Assembly (NCBI GenBank): GCA_958426775.1
Contig: CATZZP010000013.1
Coordinates: 3,556-67,555, forward strand
Length of the DNA: 64,000 bases
Source of the DNA: an uncultured Bacillota bacterium
GTDB lineage: Bacteria; Bacillota; Clostridia; Lachnospirales; CAG-274
Direction: 5' to 3'
This document shows, piece after piece, positions 17,196 through 25,984 of the stretch. The position numbers and the translations under genes were made by a program. The notes beneath the pieces were generated by a model. That model saw only the letters and a list, made by a program, of their open reading frames with translations. It was not told the origin of the DNA and searched no databases. Each line of letters starts with the position of its first letter. Within the stretch, counting starts at the first letter, position 1.

Positions 17196-19775
17196 TTATG
17201 CGTTTCTTCCGCAACAATCCTTGTATTTTTTGCCGCTTCCGCATGGACAAGGTGCATTTCTGCCTATCTTAGGTTCCTTGCGTACCTTTGGACCTGATGA
17301 TGCGGAATCGTCCCTATTTGTTGCTGTAGGCTTAGCTACCTGCTCTCTTTCGGGAGGTGCTACCTGCATACGTACGTTAAACAGAGACCTTACTGTTTCA
17401 AGCTGAATGTTTAAGTTAAGCTCGTCCCACATTTCGCCTGCAATAAACTTAAACTCTACGATTGGGTCACGCTGACCGTAGGCACGAAGCCTGATACCCT
17501 GACGGAGCTGGTCCATATCGTCTATATGGTCCATCCACTTTGCATCAACTACTCTCAAGAGGATAACTCTTTCAAGCTCACGCATATTCTCCTCGCCGAA
17601 GTCTGCCTCCTTTGAGTTATAGCGTGCAGTAGCCTCTTGTATAATTCTTTCAACAATCTGGTCCTTATCAAGGCTGTTCTTTTCCTCATCGGAAAGGAGA
17701 AGACAGTCAAGTCTGCCGCCGAACTGCATTGCAGTTGCCTCGGTAAGACCGATTAAATCCCATTCTGAAGGGTCGTTTTCATCAATAATATATTTATCTA
17801 CATAGTATGAAGCAGATGCCTTTGCCATATTAAGGATTTTGTCCTTAAGGTCTGCACCGCGAAGCACCTCAAGACGCTCAGCGTAGATAATTTCTCTCTG
17901 CTCGTTATTTACATCGTCATAGTCAAGGAGGCTCTTACGTGCGGAGAAGTTGTTGCCCTCAACTCTCTTTTGAGCGTTTTCGATTGCCTTTGTAAGCATA
18001 CTGTGTTCAATAGGTTCATCTTCAGGTAAGCCTAAGCTTGCTATCATTGTTTTAACCTTTTCTGAGCCGAAAAGCTTCATAAGGTTATCCTCAAGGGAAA
18101 TATAGAAGCGTGATTCACCCGGGTCACCCTGACGACCTGCACGACCTCTTAACTGGTTATCAATACGGCGGGATTCGTGACGCTCTGTACCTATAATTTT
18201 AAGACCGCCTAATTCCTTAACACCCTCGCCAAGCTTAATATCGGTACCACGACCTGCCATATTGGTTGCAATGGTGATTGCACCTTTCTGACCTGCAAGT
18301 GCTACAATTTCAGCCTCTTTTTCATGGTACTTAGCATTAAGCACCTGGTGCTTTATGCCCTCTCTTTTAAGCATTGCACTTAAAAGCTCGGATTTTTCTA
18401 TGGATACTGTACCTACAAGTACAGGCTGACCTGTTTCTACAGACTCCTTAATGCTTTCTACCACTGCACGGAATTTAGCTGCCTCTGTCTGATATACAAC
18501 ATCGGGTAAGTCCTTTCTCTGTACGGGAAGGTTTGTAGGAATACATACTACGTCCATACCGTAAATATGACGGAATTCACTTTCCTCTGTTTGTGCTGTA
18601 CCTGTCATACCTGACTTTTTGGCATATTTATTAAAGAAGTTCTGGAAGGTAATTGTTGCAAGGGTCTTGCTTTCGCTGTTTACCTCAACACCCTCCTTAG
18701 CCTCAATTGCCTGGTGTAAGCCGTCTGAATAGCGACGACCCGGCATCATACGACCTGTAAACTCATCTACAATAATTACCTCGCCGTCCTTAACAACATA
18801 GTCCTTGTCAAGGTGCATATTGTAGTTTGCTTTAAGAGCGTTATTAATATGGTGCTGGATTTCAAGGTTTTCAGGGTCTGCCAAGTTTTCAAGGTTGAAG
18901 TAACGCTCAGCCTTCTTTACACCGTCCTGTGTAAGGGAAACGGTTTTAGCCTTTTCGTCTACTACGTAGTCGCCCTCTTCCTGAATATCCTCTCTTGTGA
19001 GGGGGTTAAGTGCCTCCTCCTCGTTTAAAATACGGCCTGCCTTAAGGGTGTGTACAAAGGCATTTGCAAGCTGATAAAGCTTTGAGGACTGGTTGCCCAT
19101 ACCTGAAATAATAAGAGGAGTACGTGCCTCGTCAATAAGCACGGAGTCAACCTCATCAATAATACAGAAAGGCAAGCCACGCTGTACCATATCCTTTTCG
19201 TAAACAACCATGTTGTCACGTAAGTAGTCAAAGCCTAACTCATTATTTGTACCGTAGGTAATATCAGCGGCATATGCCTCCTGACGCTCTGCCTTTTGTA
19301 AGTCATGAAGGATAACACCTACCTTAAGACCTAAAAATTCATGCACCTGACCCATCCACTCAGCATCACGCTTTGCAAGATAGTCGTTTACGGTTACAAT
19401 ATGCACACCGTTGCCTGTAAGGGCATTAAGATATGCAGGACAGGTTGATACAAGGGTTTTACCTTCACCTGTTTTCATCTCGGCAATACGTCCTTGGTGG
19501 AGAACTATACCGCCTATAATCTGTACATCAAAGTGACGCATACCCAAAACTCTCTTTGCCGCCTCTCTTACTGTGGCAAATGCCTCGGGAAGAAGGTCAT
19601 CAAGAGTTTCACCCTTAGAGAGCCTTTCCTTATACTCGTCGGTTTTAGCTCTCAACTGTTCATCGGTAAGCTTTTCAAAATCAGGCTCAAGGCTGTTTAT
19701 CTTTTCCACTGTAGGGCGGATACGCTTAACCTCTTTTTCGCTGTAGTTACCGAATATTTTTTCAAAAATACCCAT
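17196..19775 (-). CDS. secA: Preprotein translocase ATPase SecA
   Basis: Motor of the Sec secretion pathway. Walker A (MKTGEGKTL) and the DEAD-type motif (IIDEVDSVLIDEARTPL) mark NBD1; MAGRGTDIKLG and LRGRAGRQGDPG lie in NBD2; helical wing and scaffold regions follow. The C-terminal metal-binding tail CPCGSGKKYKDCC is complete, consistent with SecB/phospholipid contact. 859 aa is normal. The ATG is preceded by AGGTG. prfB follows directly, the order seen in many Firmicutes. Confidence 0.97.
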   Translation of the reverse strand: MGIFEKIFGNYSEKEVKRIRPTVEKINSLEPDFEKLTDEQLRAKTDEYKERLSKGETLDDLLPEAFATVREAAKRVLGMRHFDVQIIGGIVLHQGRIAEMKTGEGKTLVSTCPAYLNALTGNGVHIVTVNDYLAKRDAEWMGQVHEFLGLKVGVILHDLQKAERQEAYAADITYGTNNELGFDYLRDNMVVYEKDMVQRGLPFCIIDEVDSVLIDEARTPLIISGMGNQSSKLYQLANAFVHTLKAGRILNEEEALNPLTREDIQEEGDYVVDEKAKTVSLTQDGVKKAERYFNLENLADPENLEIQHHINNALKANYNMHLDKDYVVKDGEVIIVDEFTGRMMPGRRYSDGLHQAIEAKEGVEVNSESKTLATITFQNFFNKYAKKSGMTGTAQTEESEFRHIYGMDVVCIPTNLPVQRKDLPDVVYQTEAAKFRAVVESIKESVETGQPVLVGTVSIEKSELLSAMLKREGIKHQVLNAKYHEKEAEIVALAGQKGAITIATNMAGRGTDIKLGEGVKELGGLKIIGTERHESRRIDNQLRGRAGRQGDPGESRFYISLEDNLMKLFGSEKVKTMIASLGLPEDEPIEHSMLTKAIENAQKRVEGNNFSARKSLLDYDDVNNEQREIIYAERLEVLRGADLKDKILNMAKASASYYVDKYIIDENDPSEWDLIGLTEATAMQFGGRLDCLLLSDEEKNSLDKDQIVERIIQEATARYNSKEADFGEENMRELERVILLRVVDAKWMDHIDDMDQLRQGIRLRAYGQRDPIVEFKFIAGEMWDELNLNIQLETVRSLFNVRMQVAPPEREQVAKPTATNRDDSASSGPKVRKEPKIGRNAPCPCGSGKKYKDCCGRNA

Positions 19776-20083
19776 TAGTTTTTACACCTCAAATCAATTA
19801 AATAATTGGATTTATCCTAACGAAAAATTCCCTTTTATTTATTTTTTTGCAAATTACATCAACATATAGTTTATCAGAAAACACTATGTATATGCAAGGG
19901 TTATTTACAAAAAATACTTACAAAAATATTAAGGTTTTATCTTATAAATAGGTGTATTTATATAAGTTTGTGCAAGTTGCATAATTAATTGCCTTAAACT
20001 CATTGGCAGTTTATGTCAGTAAGGTTAGTATACATTAACCTTGCCTGAAAGATACAGGGCAATAAAAAATAAGGAGGGGTAGT
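19776..20083. other. Intergenic region between secA and the phage-like block
   Basis: AT-rich, 308 bp. A hairpin pairs 20021-20027 with 20036-20042 (AAGGTTA with TAACCTT), and a second, weaker one (TTGCCTG...CAGGGCAA, one bulge) lies at 20041-20062, just before the ribosome site of the first phage gene. On the minus strand a possible secA promoter (TTGCAT, 18 nt, TAAACT) is weak. I could not find a convincing sigma-A promoter for the phage-like genes. Confidence 0.4.
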
Positions 20084-20437
20084 ATGGAAGATATTACAAA
20101 AGACCATGCTCTTGAACAGCAGAGAGCAGAGTATGAGGAAAAAATCAACAGCTTAAGGCTTAACTTTGCTGTTGAGATTGCCTTATTAAAGGCAGGTGCC
20201 AAAAATGTAACGGCAGCTAAGGCACTTATTAATATGAATGAGCTTACCTATGATGAAAATAAGGGGGCTGTAGGTATTAATGAGCAGATTGAAGCACTTA
20301 AGGCCGATGAGGCAACTGCATTTTTATTTGAGGACAAGGGCAAGGACAGTGGCTTTGTTCCCCGTGACGGCAAAATTGTGCCGGAGGATATGGGCAAGAT
20401 GACCTATTCCCGCTTTTGTGAAATTTACGGTAACTAA
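20084..20437 (+). CDS. Phage scaffolding protein (GP20-like)
   Basis: 117 aa, highly charged and mainly helical at the N-terminus (EQQRAEYEEKINSLRLNFAV), then IALLKAGAKNVTAAKALI, the segment typical of Phage_GP20 scaffolding proteins that guide capsid assembly. It is shorter than most members. AAGGAGGGG precedes the ATG. The capsid gene follows after 22 bp, the normal order scaffold-capsid. Confidence 0.75.
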   Translation: MEDITKDHALEQQRAEYEEKINSLRLNFAVEIALLKAGAKNVTAAKALINMNELTYDENKGAVGINEQIEALKADEATAFLFEDKGKDSGFVPRDGKIVPEDMGKMTYSRFCEIYGN

Positions 20438-20459
20438 GGTGTAAAGGAGGAATAATTAT

Positions 20460-21515
20460 ATGGCAAAATTCGATAGCAAAAGCTTTAATCCCCAGGCCTT
20501 CGGTGCTTATGTAAGCACTATTCCCCAGCTTAAGAAAAATGAGCTTATTAACAGCAAGGCGTTAAGGGGTAACAGCGAAATCAGAGGGGCTTTTTCCTCT
20601 CAGACAGGTACAGGCTATGCAATTATACCGATGTATGGCTTACTTGGCGGTGATGTGCTTAACTATGACGGCACAACGGATATTAATGCCGTTGAAACAA
20701 ATACCTATGAGCGTGGCGTTGTAGTTGTGGGCAGAGCCCAGGCATGGGTAGAAAGTGACTTTGCAGAGGATATTACAGGCGGTGCAGGCTTTATGGATAA
20801 TGTGGCGGCACAGGTAAGCGAGTACTTTGACGGTGTTGACCAAAGTACGGTTTTAGCTATCCTTGAGGGTATCTTTGCTATGACGGGTAAGGGAAACGAG
20901 GACTTTGTAAATAACCATACCTATGATATTACTGCCGAGGGTGAGGGCTTGATTGAGCCTGCCTCTCTTAACAAGGCAGTACAGAAGGCTTGCGGTGACA
21001 ATAAAAATAAGTTTACCCTTGCAATTATGCACTCGGCAGTTGCAACTAATCTGGAAAACCTTAATCTACTTGAGTATCTTAAGTACACTGACCAAAATGG
21101 TATCAGCAGGGATTTGACCTTAGCAACCTGGAACGGCAGAGCCGTCCTTATTGACGACAGTATGCCTGTTACGGAGATTGAGGCAAGCGGTGATGATACA
21201 GCCTACACCAAATACACTACATATATCTTAGGTACAGGTGCCTTTGACTATGAGGATATTGGTGCGGAAAAGCCTTACGAGATGTACAGAAATCCTGTTG
21301 CAGGCGGCGGTCAGGATGTGCTTTTTGTAAGACAGAGAAAGTGCTTTGCTCCTTACGGTATCAGTTATACAAAGAAAAGTCAGGCTACCTTATCTCCTAC
21401 TAATGAGGAGCTTAAAATGGGTGTAAACTGGGAGCTTGTAAATGACGGTGCTGCCTCAAAGAGCTATATTGACCACAAGTCAATCCCTATTGCAAGGATT
21501 ATTTCAAGAGGCTGA
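20460..21515 (+). CDS. Phage major capsid (coat) protein
   Basis: 351 aa. The composition and segments (RGAFSSQTGTGYAIIPMYG, ERGVVVVGRAQAWVESDF, RDLTLATWNGRAVLIDDSMPV, FVRQRKCFAPYGISYT) fit the coat-protein family of clostridial myovirus-like prophages with an HK97-like fold. The frame is intact. No prohead protease gene is seen, so maturation may not need cleavage or may use a host protease. It lies between the scaffold and connector genes. Confidence 0.8.
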   Translation: MAKFDSKSFNPQAFGAYVSTIPQLKKNELINSKALRGNSEIRGAFSSQTGTGYAIIPMYGLLGGDVLNYDGTTDINAVETNTYERGVVVVGRAQAWVESDFAEDITGGAGFMDNVAAQVSEYFDGVDQSTVLAILEGIFAMTGKGNEDFVNNHTYDITAEGEGLIEPASLNKAVQKACGDNKNKFTLAIMHSAVATNLENLNLLEYLKYTDQNGISRDLTLATWNGRAVLIDDSMPVTEIEASGDDTAYTKYTTYILGTGAFDYEDIGAEKPYEMYRNPVAGGGQDVLFVRQRKCFAPYGISYTKKSQATLSPTNEELKMGVNWELVNDGAASKSYIDHKSIPIARIISRG

Positions 21516-21517
21516 TT

Positions 21518-21874
21518 ATGGATATTAAGGAAAGGCTTTTACAGCTTGGAATAAGCGTTGCCCCCGAACAGGAGGAAGCGGTGCTTTTTGCTCAGAATAA
21601 GACCGAGGAGCATATTAAAAATGTATGCAATATTGACTGCATACCTGATGAGCTTATGTACTTAGCTATTGATATGGCTTGTGGGGAGTACTTAAAGGAC
21701 AGGTTGCTTTCGGGTATGGAGGAAAATTTTGATGTAAACGGTGCTTTGAAGGCTATTACTGAGGGTGATGTAAGACTGGAATACAGCTCTGAGCAAAGCG
21801 GAGTTGACACTCTTTTAAATATTCTTAACAGAGGTGAGGAGGACTTATATCGCTTCAGAAGGCTTAGCTGGTAG
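21518..21874 (+). CDS. Head-tail connector protein (gp6-like)
   Basis: 118 aa, starting 2 bp after the capsid stop. The layout with an N-terminal helix pair, YLAIDMACGEYLKDRL, and a short acidic C-terminal part resembles Phage_connect_1 adaptor proteins that sit beneath the portal. Position right after the capsid supports this; the sequence alone is weak. Confidence 0.6.
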   Translation: MDIKERLLQLGISVAPEQEEAVLFAQNKTEEHIKNVCNIDCIPDELMYLAIDMACGEYLKDRLLSGMEENFDVNGALKAITEGDVRLEYSSEQSGVDTLLNILNRGEEDLYRFRRLSW

Positions 21875-21892
21875 CTTTAAGGAGGTGATGCT

Positions 21893-22264
21893 GTGGGGAT
21901 TAAGGGTAATATTGTAAGGCTGTTTTTCGGTAAGTGTAATATTTATCAGACACAGCTTGTCAGAGATGACAGAGGAGTAACGGCAGAGCAGTTGAGGCTT
22001 GTAAACGAGGGTGTGGAGTGCAGGCTTGTCTTTGGCAGCAGAGATAGCTTTGCCAGTCTTAAATCGGCAAGCAGTCAATTGCATAAAAACGACAGCTTTC
22101 TTAATATACGTGTGTTTCTGCCTGAGCATATTGAGGTTAAGGCAGGCAGTATTCTTAAGGTTGAGCAAAACGGTCGTACCTATAGTTTGAGAAGTAGCGG
22201 GGAGGCAGCTGTATATCGGCATCATCAGGAGGTAATGGCTGTGCCTTGCCTTAGTGAGGTGTAA
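21893..22264 (+). CDS. Probable head-closure (stopper-like) phage protein
   Basis: 123 aa, GTG start with GGAGGTGAT upstream. Beta-rich, with LPEHIEVKAGSILKVEQNGRTYSLR near the C-terminus, the pattern of small head-completion proteins that close the connector. The assignment rests mainly on order: connector, this gene, tail terminator, sheath. Confidence 0.5.
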   Translation: MGIKGNIVRLFFGKCNIYQTQLVRDDRGVTAEQLRLVNEGVECRLVFGSRDSFASLKSASSQLHKNDSFLNIRVFLPEHIEVKAGSILKVEQNGRTYSLRSSGEAAVYRHHQEVMAVPCLSEV

Positions 22265-22267
22265 AAA

Positions 22268-22702
22268 ATGATTAATCAGGTTATTGACGGAGTATGCAGG
22301 GCAATTAATAACGAATTTGGTGAGGAATATCACATCTATACGGAGAAAATTGAACAGCGTTTTACAAGGCCCTGCTTTTTTGTGAAAACAGAGCAGAGCA
22401 GTACAGAGCTTTTCAGAGGTGACAGGTATTTTATGAAAAATAAGGTGCTTGTTACCTATTATCCCTGCTACAAGGGTAAAAATCAGGATATGGGAGAGAT
22501 ACTTCAAAGGCTCTCCCTATCCCTTGAAGTAATTAATGTTGAAGCTGAGCCTTTAAGGTGTACTGCCTTAAGCACAAGCCTGTCAGGCGACAAGGCGGAG
22601 GCTCAGGCGGAGTATAACTTTTTTGTAAGGCTGAAAAAAGAAGAGGAAAAGCCTGAATTAATGGAGGAGCATACCTTGAATTTTACTGAAGGGGAGGAAT
22701 AA
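22268..22702 (+). CDS. Phage tail terminator family protein (DUF6838-like)
   Basis: 144 aa. The N-terminus (INQVIDGVCRAINNEFG...YHIYTEKIEQ) followed by PCFFVKT, MKNKVLVTYYP and a late YNFFVRLKK strand fits the tail terminator/head-tail joining family of PBSX-type elements. It starts 3 bp after the previous gene. Expected to cap the sheath and tube at the head-proximal end. Confidence 0.65.
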   Translation: MINQVIDGVCRAINNEFGEEYHIYTEKIEQRFTRPCFFVKTEQSSTELFRGDRYFMKNKVLVTYYPCYKGKNQDMGEILQRLSLSLEVINVEAEPLRCTALSTSLSGDKAEAQAEYNFFVRLKKEEEKPELMEEHTLNFTEGEE

Positions 22703-22704
22703 CT

Positions 22705-22878
22705 TTGACAGAGGAAACTAAAACAGAAAAGCTTTTTACAAGAGAAAGGCTTATGAGCGACGAGCAGTTTGCTGACTACAGGGATATTGTTGAGGCGGTT
22801 ATGCCCAAGGATGCAAGGTGGTCGGTTAAGGCTTTGAATAAAAAGATTACTGCTTTTTTAAGCAGAAAAACTAATTAA
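22705..22878 (+). CDS. Small phage protein of 57 aa before the sheath gene
   Basis: TTG start with GGGGAGG 7 nt upstream. The product is charged and helical (residues such as RERLMSDEQFADYRDIVEAV and DARWSVKALNKKITAF). It fills the gap between the terminator-like and sheath genes with no spare space, and short genes at this position are common in PBSX-type tails. I do not know its function. Confidence 0.65.
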   Translation: MTEETKTEKLFTRERLMSDEQFADYRDIVEAVMPKDARWSVKALNKKITAFLSRKTN

Positions 22879-22891
22879 TGAGGTGATATAA

Positions 22892-24187
22892 ATGGCTTTA
22901 GGCGGAGGAACATTTTTAAGTCAGAACAAGGTTTTGCCGGGGGCATATATTAATTTTGTATCGGCGGCAAAGGCAAGTGCTGCACTGGGTGAAAGAGGCT
23001 ACTGTGCTATGGGCTTTAGCCTTGACTGGGGTGTTGAGGACAGTATTTTTGAGGTTAGTAATGAGGATTTTCAGACAGGCTCATTAAAGGTGTTTGGCTA
23101 TGATTATACAAGCGAAAAGCTTAAATATTTAAGAGAGCTTTTTTTAAACGCCAAAACTCTTTACTGCTATCGCTTGAACGGCGGAGGCAATAAGGCTGAA
23201 AACAAGTATGCACAGGCTCTTTACGGCGGTACAAGAGGTAATGACCTTACTATATGTATTGAAGAAAATGTAAGCGGTGGCTTTGATGTAATTACAAAGC
23301 TTGAGGGTAATGAGGTGGACAGACAGTCCGTTACCACGGCAGTTGAGCTTAAGGATAACGACTATGTAAAGTTTATTACAACAGCAGAGCTTACGGCAGA
23401 GGCAGGTGTGCCGTTAACAGGCGGCACTAACGGTGAGGTGACGGGGCTTAAGCATCAGGAGTTTTTAGAAAAGGCTGAAAGCTACAGCTACAATGTGCTT
23501 GGCTGTTGCACAACAGATGAGGAGGTTAAGTCCCTTTATATTGCCTATACCAAGCGTATGAGAGAGGAAGTGGGGGCAAAAATTCAGTGTGTGGTTTACA
23601 ACAGTGCAGCCGATTATGAGGGAGTTATCAATGTTAAAAACAGCGTTGAGGACGATAATGAGGCGGCTCTTGTTTACTGGGTTACAGGTCTTACGGCAGG
23701 CTGTGAAATAAATAAATCAGCCCTTAATACCCTGTACAACGGTGAGCTTACGGTAAATGCAGACTATACCCAGAGCCAGCTTAAAAAGGCTATTACAGAT
23801 GGTGAGTTTTGTTTACATAACGTAAGCGGTAAGCTCAGGGTATTGGCGGATATTAACAGCCTTGTAACCTACAGTGACACTAAGAGCGATATTTTTGCAG
23901 ACAATCAAACCATAAGGGTCTGTGACCGTATTGCAAACGATATTGCCCTTATTTTTAACACAAGATATTTAGGTGTAGTACCTAATGACAATGCAGGCAG
24001 AACCAGCCTTTGGAATGATGTTGTAAAGCACCATCAGCAGTTAAGTGACATCAGGGCTATTGAGGACTTTGACGAGGCTGATATTCAGGTTTTACCGGGA
24101 GATACAAAAAGGGCTGTTGTTATTAATGACGCCGTAAGCATTGTAAATGCCATGGGTAAGCTGTATATGACAGTGACTATTGAGTAA
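22892..24187 (+). CDS. Contractile tail sheath protein (XkdK-like)
   Basis: 431 aa. Opens with GGGTFLSQNKVLPGAYINF, the conserved N-terminus of PBSX XkdK-type sheath proteins; the C-terminal domain ends with DVVKHHQQLSDIRAIEDF, VLPGDTKRAVVIND and MGKLYMTVTIE, the strand-exchange arm that links sheath subunits. Length is normal. It shows the element encodes a contractile tail. Confidence 0.9.
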   Translation: MALGGGTFLSQNKVLPGAYINFVSAAKASAALGERGYCAMGFSLDWGVEDSIFEVSNEDFQTGSLKVFGYDYTSEKLKYLRELFLNAKTLYCYRLNGGGNKAENKYAQALYGGTRGNDLTICIEENVSGGFDVITKLEGNEVDRQSVTTAVELKDNDYVKFITTAELTAEAGVPLTGGTNGEVTGLKHQEFLEKAESYSYNVLGCCTTDEEVKSLYIAYTKRMREEVGAKIQCVVYNSAADYEGVINVKNSVEDDNEAALVYWVTGLTAGCEINKSALNTLYNGELTVNADYTQSQLKKAITDGEFCLHNVSGKLRVLADINSLVTYSDTKSDIFADNQTIRVCDRIANDIALIFNTRYLGVVPNDNAGRTSLWNDVVKHHQQLSDIRAIEDFDEADIQVLPGDTKRAVVINDAVSIVNAMGKLYMTVTIE

Positions 24188-24202
24188 AAGGAGGCTGAAA
24201 AT

Positions 24203-24676
24203 ATGTCAAATGCTGTAATGAGGGCAAGAGATACCCTTTGTGCAAAGCTTGCAGAGTGCTTTGTAACCATTGACGGTACACGCTATAACTTTATGCAGGC
24301 TATTAATCTTGAGGCTAAGTTTGAAAAGAATAAAACAAAGGTGCCTATTCTCGGTAAGACAGGTATGGGCAACAAGGCGTCGGGCTGGAGCGGTAGCGGA
24401 AAGGCTACCTTCCATTACAATACCTCTGTATTCAGAGAGCTTATGGTTAAGTACAAGAAAACAGGGGAGGATATTTACTTTGATATTCAGATTAGTAACG
24501 AGGACCCTACCTCTGCCGCAGGCAGACAGACTGTGGTGCTTACCGATTGTAATATGAACGGGGGTATTCTTGCTAAGTTTGATGCCAAGGGTGAATACCT
24601 TGACGAGGAAATGGAGTTTACCTTTGAGGACTTTAAGATACCCGAAAGCTTTGATGTGCTTGAAGGTATGCTGTAA
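24203..24676 (+). CDS. Tail tube protein (XkdM-like)
   Basis: 157 aa. MRARDTLCAKLAECFVTIDG and the stretch VPILGKTGMGNKASGWSGSG are the family signature of PBSX XkdM tube proteins, followed by the beta-rich tube core. Immediately downstream of the sheath, as expected. The frame is complete. Confidence 0.88.
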   Translation: MSNAVMRARDTLCAKLAECFVTIDGTRYNFMQAINLEAKFEKNKTKVPILGKTGMGNKASGWSGSGKATFHYNTSVFRELMVKYKKTGEDIYFDIQISNEDPTSAAGRQTVVLTDCNMNGGILAKFDAKGEYLDEEMEFTFEDFKIPESFDVLEGML

Positions 24677-24688
24677 GGGGGCAGGGCT

Positions 24689-25111
24689 GTGAGTGAGTTT
24701 GAAAGATTTTTAAAGACCAATAAAAGGGAGAGAGAAAATATATTCTATACCCCTACAGCCTCCTTTACAGATGATAAGGGAGAGCCTGTAAAATGGGAAC
24801 TCAGGTATCTTACTACAGCTAAGTGTGAGGCTATTAAAAGGGATTGTATTCGTCAGGTAGAGGATAAAAACGGTATTCTCAGGGAAAGACTTGACACAGC
24901 CTGCTATATGGATAAGCTCCTTACGGCAAGTGTAGTCAGTCCCGACTTATCCTCTGCTACACTTCAGGACAGCTACGGGGTGTATACCGCAGAGGAGCTT
25001 TTAAAGGCTATGCTTGACAACCCGGGTGAGTATGCCGCCTTTGCTGATTTTGTGTACGGTATGCTGGGCTTTACTCCATTTAAGGAAAAGGTGGCACAAG
25101 CAAAAAACTAA
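24689..25111 (+). CDS. Tail assembly chaperone, short form (XkdN/gpG-like)
   Basis: GTG start; 140 aa. SEFERFLKTNKRERENIFYTPTAS and the helical C-terminus resemble the XkdN family that binds tape-measure and tube during assembly. The frame stops at 25109 directly after the slippery heptamer A AAA AAC; a -1 slip yields a 191-aa long form. It normally precedes a tape-measure gene, but here the next gene is the LysM hub protein. Confidence 0.8.
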   Translation: MSEFERFLKTNKRERENIFYTPTASFTDDKGEPVKWELRYLTTAKCEAIKRDCIRQVEDKNGILRERLDTACYMDKLLTASVVSPDLSSATLQDSYGVYTAEELLKAMLDNPGEYAAFADFVYGMLGFTPFKEKVAQAKN

Positions 25112-25182
25112 TTGACGGAGGGGACGGTGACAGCCTTTATGCTGTTTACTGTATGAAGCACTTTCACTGGACACCCTCCGTC
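25102..25182 (+). promoter_or_regulatory. Programmed -1 ribosomal frameshift signal
   Basis: Slippery heptamer AAAAAAC in the A AAA AAC register (25102-25108), a 5-nt spacer, then a 9-bp stem made by GACGGAGGG (25114-25122) and CCCTCCGTC (25174-25182). A small hairpin (ACAGC with GCTGT) can nest in the loop. This is the classical arrangement of tail-chaperone G/GT frameshifting. Confidence 0.85.
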
Positions 25183-25263
25183 TTTGCAGAGCTTGATGAA
25201 TATGAGAAGGCGTTTGTTGTGGCGGCTGTTGATAAAATTACAGAGCTTGAGAAAAATCGTTAG
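25108..25263 (+). CDS. Tail chaperone -1 frame extension (gpT-like part of the long form)
   Basis: 51 codons in the -1 frame, joined to the short form by ribosomal slippage. The product continues with LIDGGDGDSLYAVYCMKHF, HWTPSVFAELDEYEKAF and VAAVDKITELEK. The pattern of a helical extension with PSVFAELDEYEKAF is typical of GT extensions. It has no own start codon, and without the slip it would not be made. Confidence 0.8.
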   Translation, partial: LIDGGDGDSLYAVYCMKHFHWTPSVFAELDEYEKAFVVAAVDKITELEKNR

Positions 25264-25311
25264 GATATGGGCTGTCGGCGTATCGGCAGCCTGTTTTAAA
25301 GGAGGGATTAT

Positions 25312-25968
25312 ATGTATTTATTCTATATTGGCGGCACTCTTTTACCTGTTACTCCCTCTGCCTTTACCGTAAAGGATAAAAATCAAAACCGTACCCTAAG
25401 CCTTGTGTCGGGCAAGGAGATTTCCTTTCCCCAAACAAGGGGATTGTGCGAAATAAGCTTTTCGGCACTTTTACCTATGGTGCAATATCCCTTTTCCGTT
25501 TATGAGGGCGGTTTTAAGGACGGAATGTACTTTGCAAAGGTTTTACGCAGTATGAAGGCAGAGGCTGACCCCTTGTGGTTCAGGGTGCTGAGGTACGGTA
25601 AAAAAGCGACTACCGATATTGCTTGTGTTATTGAGGAGCTGTCCTTTAAAGAGGACGCATTAAACGGCGGTGATATTACCTGCGATATTGTTTTAAAGGA
25701 ATATCAGAGCTATGCAACAAGGGTAATCAATACCCAAAACGGTACTATGACTGCTTTAGCGACTGAAAGAACCGTGCCTGAAAAGGCTGTTGTGTCAAAG
25801 GGTGATACGCTCTGGACCATAGCTAAAAAATATTACGGTGACGGCAGCAGATATACCGAAATTTATTTAAATAACAAGGACAAAATAGAGAGTATTGCAA
25901 AGGCACACAATTTGCCCTGCTCTGAATACGGCAGATACATTTTTGAGGGTACGGAGCTTGTATTGTAG
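25312..25968 (+). CDS. LysM-containing baseplate/hub protein (XkdP/gp53-like)
   Basis: 218 aa. About 150 N-terminal residues form the DNA-circulation/hub-like domain (FPQTRGLCEISFSALLP), followed by a C-terminal LysM domain from near residue 160 (VSKGDTLWTIAKKYYGDG) that binds peptidoglycan. In PBSX-type operons this gene follows the tape measure; here it comes straight after the chaperone. The overlapping GGAGG supports the ATG. Confidence 0.85.
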   Translation: MYLFYIGGTLLPVTPSAFTVKDKNQNRTLSLVSGKEISFPQTRGLCEISFSALLPMVQYPFSVYEGGFKDGMYFAKVLRSMKAEADPLWFRVLRYGKKATTDIACVIEELSFKEDALNGGDITCDIVLKEYQSYATRVINTQNGTMTALATERTVPEKAVVSKGDTLWTIAKKYYGDGSRYTEIYLNNKDKIESIAKAHNLPCSEYGRYIFEGTELVL

Positions 25969-25984
25969 AGGGGAGGCTTTTTAA

